Assembly (NCBI GenBank): GCA_036824145.1 | Contig: DAITAT010000071.1 | Location: 1-5,919 of the forward strand | DNA length: 5,919 nt | Direction of reading: 5' to 3' | Source: DATMMS01 sp036824145 | Lineage (GTDB): Bacteria; Chloroflexota; Dormibacteria; DASZGP01 | Translations under genes and position numbers: made by a program | In this document: positions 1 to 4,760 of the stretch, one piece after another | How the letters are laid out: every line of letters begins with the position of its first letter | Position numbering within the stretch: the first letter of the stretch is position 1 | The notes under the pieces: generated by a model | What the model was told of the DNA's origin: nothing | The model's input: the letters and a program-made list of their open reading frames with translations, nothing else | Databases searched by the model: none

Positions 1-24
1 CAAACGGGTCGGCTCGTCGGCGCT

Positions 25-30
25 ACTCTA
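25..30 (-). promoter_or_regulatory. possible -10 element for a minus-strand gene lying off the left edge
   Basis: Read on the minus strand, positions 30 to 25 spell TAGAGT, which fits the TANNNT form of the other -10 elements in this window. No ATG or GTG follows at the leaderless distance of 6-7 bases, so any transcript would have a leader running past the window edge. The only support is a six-base match and its place after the acyl-CoA dehydrogenase gene, so this is a weak call. Confidence 0.2.
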
Positions 31-32
31 AC

Positions 33-47
33 CCGCCCCGCGGGCGG
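33..47 (-). terminator. GC-rich hairpin downstream of the acyl-CoA dehydrogenase gene
   Basis: The sequence contains a perfect inverted repeat, CCGCCC at 33-38 and GGGCGG at 42-47, around a 3-base loop. It begins 14 bases past the stop codon of the minus-strand acyl-CoA dehydrogenase gene, where a terminator would be expected. On the minus strand only two T residues follow the stem, so it is not a classical intrinsic terminator. It could end transcription weakly, protect the 3' end, or be a protein-binding dyad. Confidence 0.3.
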
Positions 48-61
48 CGTCCAGTCGCCGC

Positions 62-1210
62 CTAGAGGTCCATCGCCTTGGCGATGATCTCCCGCATGAT
101 CTGAGTCGTCCCGCCGCCGATGGGGCCGAGGCGGGCGTCGCGCCAGGCCCGTTGCACCGGGAACTCCATCATGTAGCCGTAGCCGCCGTGGATCTGGACG
201 GCCTCGTCGGCTACGTGGGTGGCCGCCTCGGTGGCCGCGATCTTGGCCATGCTGACCTCTTTGACGGCGTCGCGACCCTGGTTGAACAGCCAGAGCGCGT
301 GGTAGGTCAGGTGGCGGGCCATCTCGATCTCGGTGGCCATCTCGACGATCTTGTGCTTGATCGCCTGGAACCTCACGATCGGCCGGTTGAAGGCGACCCG
401 GGTCTCGGCATAGTCCTTGGCCAGCTTCATCGTCTGCTCCGCGCCGGTCACGGCACCCAGCGCCATCGTCAGCCGCTCCCACTGGAAGTTAGACATGATC
501 ATGGGGAAGCCGGCGCCCTCGCCGCCGAGCATGTTGGCCGCGGGCACGCGGCAGTCGGAGAAGAAGATCTGGGCGGTGTCGGACGCCCGCCAGCCGAGCT
601 TCTTCAGCCTGATGCTCTGGTCGAACCCCGGAGTGCCCTTCTCCACGACGATGAACGAGACACCCCCGTGAGGGTCCTCGCCGGTGCGCACCGCGGTGAC
701 CAGGATGTCGGCGCGACAGCCGTTGGTGATGTACATCTTGGAGCCGTTGAGGATGTAGTCGTCGCCGTCGCGGACGGCCCCGGTCTTGATCCCGGAGACG
801 TCGGAGCCCGCCTCGGGCTCGGTAATGCCGAGGGCCGCGATCATGTCACCCTTGATCCCGGGTACCAGCCAGCGCTGCTTCTGTTCCTCATTGCCGAAGC
901 TGGCGATCGGTGGCAGCGCGATCTGGGCGTGGGCGCCGAGCCCGGCGGCGACCCCACCCGAACCGCATCGCGACATTTCCTCGACCAGCACCGCCTCGAA
1001 GAGGTAGCCGGCGCCGGTGCCGCCGTACTTCTGGTCGAACTTGTTCCCGAACAGCTCCAGCGCGCCCATGCGGCGGAAGACCTCGTCGGGGAAGTCCTCG
1101 GCCCTCTCCCACTCTTCGGCGTGGGGTAGGAGCTCCTTGCTGACAAAGGCGCGGACGCTCTCCCGGTAGGCCTCGTGCTCTTCGTCGAAGATGAAGTACG
1201 GGTGGGTCAC
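62..1210 (-). CDS. acyl-CoA dehydrogenase (long-chain/isovaleryl-type active site)
   Basis: This 382-residue protein is a full-length FAD-dependent acyl-CoA dehydrogenase, expected to act in the cytosol by oxidising an acyl-CoA to the trans-2-enoyl-CoA and passing electrons to electron-transfer flavoprotein. The N-terminal helical domain covers about residues 1-120. The beta domain starts with the family signature LGITEPEAGSDVSG (127-140), and the C-terminal helical domain carries QIHGGYGYMMEF (339-350) and RDAR (357-360). The catalytic Glu position of medium-chain enzymes is Gly366 (within GGGTTQ, 365-370). Glu245 in QWERL lies instead where isovaleryl-CoA and long-chain dehydrogenases place their base. 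The C-terminal segment GGTTQIMREIIA resembles the long-chain enzyme. The start is GTG at 1210-1208, overlapping the upstream thioesterase stop as GTGA, which suggests translational coupling; a weak GGGA lies 5 bases upstream. Family and chemistry are secure; substrate chain length is not. Confidence 0.96.
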   Translation of the reverse strand: MTHPYFIFDEEHEAYRESVRAFVSKELLPHAEEWERAEDFPDEVFRRMGALELFGNKFDQKYGGTGAGYLFEAVLVEEMSRCGSGGVAAGLGAHAQIALPPIASFGNEEQKQRWLVPGIKGDMIAALGITEPEAGSDVSGIKTGAVRDGDDYILNGSKMYITNGCRADILVTAVRTGEDPHGGVSFIVVEKGTPGFDQSIRLKKLGWRASDTAQIFFSDCRVPAANMLGGEGAGFPMIMSNFQWERLTMALGAVTGAEQTMKLAKDYAETRVAFNRPIVRFQAIKHKIVEMATEIEMARHLTYHALWLFNQGRDAVKEVSMAKIAATEAATHVADEAVQIHGGYGYMMEFPVQRAWRDARLGPIGGGTTQIMREIIAKAMDL

Positions 1211-1740
1211 TTACGTCCCGGGGGTCGCCCGTCGGGCATCGAGTTGAAGAACTCGTCCAACTCGGGATGGGCCTCGGCGGCCTGGCGACGGACGTCGTCG
1301 GGGACGCGGATGAACAATCCCTTGCCCTCGGCCAGCACGGTGCCATCGTCGAGCGTGATCTCGCCCCGGCTTTCGAAGGCGCTGTTGCGGCCCCGGGTCA
1401 GCCGGGCGCGGCAGGTGAGGCGCTCGCCGACCGGGGCGGGGTTGCGATAGCGGATCTCGAGTCGCCCGGTCATCGTCCAGGTACGTGTGAAGAGCGCGGT
1501 GCGACCCATGGTCTCGTCGAGGATGGTGGAGAGCAGCCCGCCGTGGACGACGCCCGGGAAGCCCTGGTGGTCCGCCTTGCCGACGAACTCGGTGACGATC
1601 TCTTCGCCCTCCTGGCGGTAGTGAAGCTTCAGGCCGCCAGGATTCTTGGTCCCGCAAACGAAGCACAACCGGTAATCGGTGAGGTCGTTGAGCCAGTTGT
1701 CGGGGATCTCCGGCGTGTTCGACTCCGCCTGGGCCATCAC
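1207..1740 (-). CDS. hotdog-fold acyl-CoA thioesterase (PaaI/4HBT superfamily)
   Basis: This protein of about 176 residues is predicted to hydrolyse an acyl-CoA to free acid and CoA. Counting from the ATG at 1737, residues 56-80 carry the hotdog active-site segment: FPGVVHGG (60-67) followed by LDET (73-76), where the HGG loop and a nearby acidic residue serve catalysis in this superfamily. A CFVCG motif (25-29) followed by NPGGLKL (32-38) marks the N terminus. It is seen in a subgroup of PaaI-like proteins and could bind metal, but this is not proven. The gene leads a two-gene operon with the acyl-CoA dehydrogenase, overlapping it by 4 bases, so it probably works on related acyl-CoAs. GTG at 1740 was chosen because a -10 hexamer ends 7 bases before it, giving a likely leaderless start; the adjacent ATG at 1737 is an equally possible initiator. 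The longer open frame extending to 2256 is only read-through across the divergent cofC gene. Confidence 0.9.
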   Translation of the reverse strand: MMAQAESNTPEIPDNWLNDLTDYRLCFVCGTKNPGGLKLHYRQEGEEIVTEFVGKADHQGFPGVVHGGLLSTILDETMGRTALFTRTWTMTGRLEIRYRNPAPVGERLTCRARLTRGRNSAFESRGEITLDDGTVLAEGKGLFIRVPDDVRRQAAEAHPELDEFFNSMPDGRPPGRK

Positions 1741-1747
1741 GGCGGCA

Positions 1748-1753
1748 ATCCTA
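1748..1753 (-). promoter_or_regulatory. -10 element of the thioesterase/acyl-CoA dehydrogenase operon
   Basis: On the minus strand positions 1753-1748 read TAGGAT, followed by 7 bases and then GTG ATG. This fits a leaderless actinobacterial-type promoter in which transcription starts at or next to the start codon. There is no Shine-Dalgarno sequence in the gap and no convincing -35 hexamer at the usual distance. Confidence 0.55.
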
Positions 1754-1754
1754 A

Positions 1755-1770
1755 CTGACGGCCGGGTCAG
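1755..1770. promoter_or_regulatory. small dyad between divergent promoters, possible operator
   Basis: CTGAC (1755-1759) and GTCAG (1766-1770) form a perfect 5-bp inverted repeat separated by 6 bases. It lies between the -10 element of the minus-strand lipid operon and the candidate -10 element of the plus-strand F420 operon, overlapping the latter by three bases. A regulator bound here could act on both operons. The arms are short and could occur by chance in GC-rich DNA. Confidence 0.3.
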
Positions 1771-1773
1771 AAT
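1768..1773 (+). promoter_or_regulatory. candidate -10 element of the F420 operon
   Basis: CAGAAT lies exactly 6 bases upstream of the GTG start of cofC, the same spacing as in the two better leaderless promoters at 4194 and 4749. It departs from TANNNT only at the first base. No usable Shine-Dalgarno sequence precedes the GTG: the AGGGT at 1774-1778 is too close. Leaderless initiation is therefore the best explanation, although the hexamer is imperfect and no -35 is evident. Confidence 0.35.
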
Positions 1774-1779
1774 AGGGTC

Positions 1780-2460
1780 GTGATCTGCGTGGTCGTGCCC
1801 ATCAAGGCCTTCACCAGCGCCAAGACCAGGCTCTCCGACAGGCTTGACCCCGACCAGCGGGCGTGCCTGGCGCAGGCCGCCGCCGACCGCGTCCTCCGCG
1901 CCGTCGCCGACTGCCCCTTGGTCGAGCTCCGCCTTGCCGTTGTCGACACCGACCTCGCCGCCAGGATGGCGCTGCACCGCAACTTCGAGGTCCTCCAGCG
2001 CCCCGACCTCTTGGGCCAGAGCGCCGCCGTCGGCGCCGGCTTCTCGGCCGCCATCAAACGTGGCGCCACCAACATCCTCACGGTGTCGGCCGACATTCCC
2101 CTGGTTCGGCCCAAGGACATCGACGAGATCCTCCGCCCCAGGCCGCCGGTGCTGGTGATGGTCTCCGATCGCGAAGGCCTCGGCACCAACGCGATGCGCC
2201 TCGACCCGGCCATCGATCTGCACTTCCACTTCGGCCCCGACAGCCTTGCGATGCACAAGCGCGAGGCCGCCGCGCTGCGACTGCCGGTGAAGGTCATCGA
2301 CAATCGTCGCGTGCGTCTCGACATCGATACCCCTGACGACATCGACGCCTTGGAGGTCTTCGGGCCAGACGGGCGCCGGGTGCTGATCGAGGCGGGCCAG
2401 CTGCGAGCCGAACAGATCACGGACAAGATCTGGTGGCCGCGGGAGCAGCGGTCCTACTGA
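1780..2460 (+). CDS. cofC: CofC/FbiD, phospholactate (or phosphoenolpyruvate) guanylyltransferase of F420 synthesis
   Basis: This 226-residue nucleotidyltransferase activates a three-carbon phosphoacid with GTP, giving the guanylyl-diphospho intermediate that CofD uses to build coenzyme F420. Family members use 2-phospho-L-lactate, phosphoenolpyruvate or 3-phosphoglycerate, and I cannot tell which applies here. Visible motifs are the N-terminal nucleotide-binding stretch VPIKAFTSAKTRL (6-18), SADIPLV with the metal-binding Asp105 (103-109), GLGTNAM (133-139), HFGPDS (150-155) and the family hallmark DIDTPDD (181-187). The length is normal for the family. The GTG at 1780 places the conserved ICVVVPIK strand directly at the N terminus, so an earlier start is unlikely. 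The gene opens the F420 operon and its last 28 bases overlap the start of cofE. The first step specific to the side chain is thus encoded first, with all late-pathway genes on one transcript. Confidence 0.93.
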   Translation: MICVVVPIKAFTSAKTRLSDRLDPDQRACLAQAAADRVLRAVADCPLVELRLAVVDTDLAARMALHRNFEVLQRPDLLGQSAAVGAGFSAAIKRGATNILTVSADIPLVRPKDIDEILRPRPPVLVMVSDREGLGTNAMRLDPAIDLHFHFGPDSLAMHKREAAALRLPVKVIDNRRVRLDIDTPDDIDALEVFGPDGRRVLIEAGQLRAEQITDKIWWPREQRSY

Positions 2461-3215
2461 AGACCGCGCCCTCCGTTCAGCTTCTTCCGGTCGCGGGCGT
2501 GCCCGAGGTCGAATCGGGCGACGACCTGGTCGGCCTGCTGAGCGCGGCCATCGAGACCTCGGTCGGCGCGTTGGTCAACGGCGACATCGTGGTGGTGGCC
2601 AGCAAGGTGATATCGAAGGCGGAGGGCATGCGAGTGGCGGAAACCCCCGCCGCCGGCGCCGAGGCGATGCGGCTGGCGGCGATCACCGGGTTCGCCGCCG
2701 GCGAGGTCGAGCTGATCCTCTCGCAGAGCCGCGGGGTCTTGCGCAGCGCCCCGGGGGTTCTGGTGGTGGAGACGGTCCACGGCTTCGTCTGCGCCAATGC
2801 CGGTGTCGACCGCAGCAACACCGGCGACGCCACCAGCGCCCTGCTGCTGCCGGTAGACTCCGACGCGAGTGCGCGGAGGCTGCTGGACGGCCTCTCGTCA
2901 CGGTTCGGCACGGCCATCGCGGTGCTTGTCAGCGACACCTTCGGGCGCCCCTTCCGATACGGGCTGGTCAACGTCGCCCTTGGGGTCGCGGGGATGGAGG
3001 CGATCCACGACCATCGCGGCCTTGTCGACCCCGGCGGTCGCACTCTCAAGGGCACCGAGCTGGCGGTCGCCGACGAGCTCTGCAGCGCCGCCGAGCTGGT
3101 CATGAACAAGCTCGATCGAGTCCCCGCTGCCGTCATCCGCGGCTATCCCTTCACCGCCGCCGAGGGCACCGTCAGCGTCCTCATGCGCCACCCGGCGCAG
3201 GACTATTTCCGATGA
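2433..3215 (+). CDS. cofE: CofE, coenzyme F420-0:L-glutamate ligase (stand-alone)
   Basis: This 260-residue protein is the GTP-dependent ligase that adds L-glutamate, and in many organisms further gamma-linked glutamates, to F420-0. Motifs along the chain are PVAGVPEVESGDDL (19-32), GDIVVVASKVISKAEG (50-65), NAGVDRSNTG (122-131), LLLPVDSDASA (137-147), VSDTFGRPFRYG (166-177), VADELCSAAELVMNKL (212-227) and VPAAVIRG (230-237). Acidic residues in the VDRSN and SDT segments fit the metal-GTP site of the family. The chain ends at about the point where the ligase part of mycobacterial FbiB ends, so the C-terminal FMN-binding nitroreductase domain of FbiB is absent. The layout is archaeal-CofE-like. 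GTG at 2433 is the only start that keeps the conserved N terminus; it overlaps cofC by 28 bases and has only a weak GGA 9 bases upstream. Its stop overlaps the cofD start as ATGA. Confidence 0.95.
   Translation: MAAGAAVLLKTAPSVQLLPVAGVPEVESGDDLVGLLSAAIETSVGALVNGDIVVVASKVISKAEGMRVAETPAAGAEAMRLAAITGFAAGEVELILSQSRGVLRSAPGVLVVETVHGFVCANAGVDRSNTGDATSALLLPVDSDASARRLLDGLSSRFGTAIAVLVSDTFGRPFRYGLVNVALGVAGMEAIHDHRGLVDPGGRTLKGTELAVADELCSAAELVMNKLDRVPAAVIRGYPFTAAEGTVSVLMRHPAQDYFR
3199..3202 (+). promoter_or_regulatory. ribosome binding site of cofD within the end of cofE
   Basis: AGGA ends 9 bases before the ATG at 3212 and lies within the last codons of cofE. It supports that ATG as the cofD start rather than the in-frame GTG at 3239, which would leave almost no residues before the conserved VTVLSGG strand. 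With the ATGA overlap it suggests coupled translation. Confidence 0.45.
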
Positions 3216-4174
3216 GGCCATTGCCAAGCCGCGAGCGGGTGACCGTGCTGAGCGGGGGGATCGGCGGCGTCAAGCTGGTCGAGGGACTGCAGGAGTTGCT
3301 CGATCCGGACGCACTCTCCGTCATCTGCAACACCGGCGACGACCAGGAGTTCTGGGGCCTCCACGTCAGCCCCGATGTCGACACCGTGCTCTACACCCTC
3401 TCGGGGCTGATCAATCGCGACCAGGGCTGGGGCCTGGACTCGGAAAGCTTCCAGGCATTGGAGCTGCTCGAGCGCTACGGCGAGCCGACGTGGTTCAAGC
3501 TCGGCGACCGCGACCTGGCCACCCACATCCTCCGCACCGAGTGGCTGAGAGAAGGCCAGCGGCTGACCGAGGTCACGGCCGAACTGGCCCAGCGTCTCGG
3601 AATCGCATGCGCAGTGATCCCCATGAGCGACGACCGGCTCCGGACCGTGGTGGTGACACCCGACGGCGAGCTCGACTTCCAGGAGTACTTCGTGCGCCGT
3701 CGCTTCGAGACCCCGGTGGATGAGGTGCGCTTCGACGGCGCCGCCCTCGCCCTCCCCAGTCCCGAAGCGTTGGCCGCCATCCTGGGCGCCAGCACCGTGA
3801 TGATCGCCCCCAGCAACCCCATCGCCAGCATCGGCCCGATGCTCGCGATCCGCGGGTTGAAGGAAGCGCTGGCACAGGCAACCGGGATGCGGATCGCGAT
3901 CTCGCCGTTGATCGGCGGCGAGGCGGTCAAGGGACCGACGGTGCCGATGATGCAGGCAGCCGGCCTACCCATCACCCCGGTCGGAGTCGCCCAGGCGTAC
4001 GAGGGGCTGCTCGACGCCATCGTGATCGACCGCCAGGACGTCGCCTTCAAGCCCGCGCTCGAGTCCGAGGGGCTCAGAGTCCTCGTCACCGACACTCTCA
4101 TGGAGGGCTTTGAGGGCCGGCTGCGGCTGGCCGCCGAGGTCCTCGACTTCAGGTCCGCGGCGATCCGAGGCTGA
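3212..4174 (+). CDS. cofD: CofD/FbiA, transferase forming (dehydro-)F420-0 from Fo
   Basis: This 320-residue protein transfers the phospho-acid moiety from the guanylylated product of CofC to the hydroxyl of the deazaflavin Fo, releasing GMP. It yields F420-0, or dehydro-F420-0 if the donor comes from phosphoenolpyruvate. It matches the whole family: GGIGGVKLVEGL nucleotide-binding loop (15-26), CNTGDD (39-44), GLHVSPDVDTVLYTL (49-63), WFKLGDRDLATH (94-105), APSNPIASIGPML (199-211) and ISPLIGGEAVKGP (230-242). The ATG overlaps the cofE stop by 4 bases. It closes the cofC-cofE-cofD operon. Genes for Fo synthesis (fbiC or cofG/cofH) are not in the window and must lie elsewhere. The symbol fbiA is used for the same gene in mycobacteria. 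Confidence 0.96.
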   Translation: MRPLPSRERVTVLSGGIGGVKLVEGLQELLDPDALSVICNTGDDQEFWGLHVSPDVDTVLYTLSGLINRDQGWGLDSESFQALELLERYGEPTWFKLGDRDLATHILRTEWLREGQRLTEVTAELAQRLGIACAVIPMSDDRLRTVVVTPDGELDFQEYFVRRRFETPVDEVRFDGAALALPSPEALAAILGASTVMIAPSNPIASIGPMLAIRGLKEALAQATGMRIAISPLIGGEAVKGPTVPMMQAAGLPITPVGVAQAYEGLLDAIVIDRQDVAFKPALESEGLRVLVTDTLMEGFEGRLRLAAEVLDFRSAAIRG

Positions 4175-4199
4175 CGTCGATGCCTGGCTTTTGTAGGCT
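4171..4199 (+). promoter_or_regulatory. promoter of the flavin reductase gene, -35 overlapping the cofD stop
   Basis: CTGACG at 4171-4176 resembles the -35 consensus TTGACA and is followed after exactly 17 bases by TAGGCT at 4194-4199, a TANNNT -10. Six bases later comes the GTG start codon at 4206, so the transcript is probably leaderless. The -35 contains the TGA stop of cofD. This gives the downstream gene its own promoter in addition to any read-through from the F420 operon. Confidence 0.55.
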
Positions 4200-4205
4200 T
4201 GCCGG

Positions 4206-4697
4206 GTGAGTCTCGACGCCAACCAATTCCGCATCGCCTGCGGACACTTCGCCACCGGCGTCGCCATCGTCACGATGCGCAACCAGGCAGGCGAGGCGCA
4301 CGGCCTGACGGCCAACTCCTTCACCTCGGTGTCGCTCGATCCGCCGCTGATCCTGGTCTGCGTCGAGAAGAGCATCTCGAGCTACGCGCCGATGACAGAG
4401 GCCGAAGGCTTCCTGGTCAACATCCTCTGTGAGCAGCAGGAGGAGCTGGCCCGCCGCTTCGCCACCCCGGACATCGACAAGTTCGAGGGTGTCGAGACCA
4501 GCATCGATGCCTACGGCGCCGCGCGCATCCCGGGATGCCTCGCCTACATCGCCGCGCGCAACCACTCTCGCTTCGACGGCGGCGATCACACCGTCTTTCT
4601 CGCGGAGGCAACCAGCTCGGAGCTCGGCGAAGGCCGACCGCTGGTCTTTTACAAGGGCATGTACGGGCTGCCCGGCAGCGAGGTGATCGGGGCCTAG
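4206..4697 (+). CDS. flavin reductase-like FMN-binding protein (HpaC family)
   Basis: This 163-residue protein belongs to the flavin reductase-like split-barrel family (FMN-binding; HpaC and related small components). Members reduce FMN or FAD with NAD(P)H, often to supply a partner monooxygenase. Recognisable segments are FRIACGHFATGVAIVT (8-23), the flavin-binding GLTANSFTSVSLDPPL (33-48), VNILCEQQEELARRFA (71-86), DKFEGV (91-96), GGDHTVFLAEA (125-135) and PLVFYKGMYGL (145-155). Length is normal. GTG at 4206 lies 6 bases after a -10 element. No oxygenase component is next to it; instead it follows cofD by 31 bases on the same strand. Supply of reduced flavin or reduction of an F420 intermediate are possible roles suggested by position only. 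The exact substrate cannot be assigned. Confidence 0.92.
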   Translation: MSLDANQFRIACGHFATGVAIVTMRNQAGEAHGLTANSFTSVSLDPPLILVCVEKSISSYAPMTEAEGFLVNILCEQQEELARRFATPDIDKFEGVETSIDAYGAARIPGCLAYIAARNHSRFDGGDHTVFLAEATSSELGEGRPLVFYKGMYGLPGSEVIGA

Positions 4698-4716
4698 AGG
4701 TCCCCCGAAGGAGCCT
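4698..4716 (+). terminator. weak hairpin after the flavin reductase gene
   Basis: AGGTCC (4698-4703) can pair with GGAGCCT (4710-4716) with one bulged G and a 6-base loop, directly after the TAG stop. A run of only three T residues lies at and just after the end of the stem. It might attenuate transcription ahead of the next promoter, but the stem is imperfect and the T-tract is short. Confidence 0.22.
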
Positions 4717-4748
4717 TTCCCGGTCTGCGCCCTCTCGGCGGGCCCCCC

Positions 4749-4754
4749 TACACT
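4749..4754 (+). promoter_or_regulatory. -10 element of the cyclodeaminase/mu-crystallin family gene
   Basis: TACACT is followed by exactly 6 bases and then the GTG start at 4761. This is the same TANNNT-N6-GTG layout as at 4194-4206 and indicates a leaderless transcript. No clear -35 hexamer is seen 17 bases upstream. The 63-base gap from the preceding gene therefore appears to be mostly promoter. Confidence 0.55.
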
Positions 4755-4760
4755 GCGGGA

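Noticed and set aside
2..31. Short plus-strand frame ending in TAA at 29-31 as the C terminus of a gene entering from the left
   Set aside because: Only nine codons are visible, with no recognisable motif, and a run this short is expected by chance.
152..1129. Long plus-strand open frame of 325 codons opposite the acyl-CoA dehydrogenase gene
   Set aside because: It is the GC-driven antisense shadow of a gene whose every family motif is intact on the other strand. Its translation is low-complexity, rich in Gly, Leu, Asp, His and Val, with no recognisable domain.
1773..1778. TAGGGT as the -10 of cofC
   Set aside because: It ends one base before the GTG, so transcription would begin inside the gene. 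The less perfect CAGAAT at 1768 has the spacing seen in the other promoters.
1741..2256. Upstream extension of the minus-strand thioesterase frame as an extra N-terminal domain
   Set aside because: The extension is antisense to cofC, lacks any family pattern, and the -10 element at 1753-1748 with GTG/ATG at 1740/1737 marks the true start.
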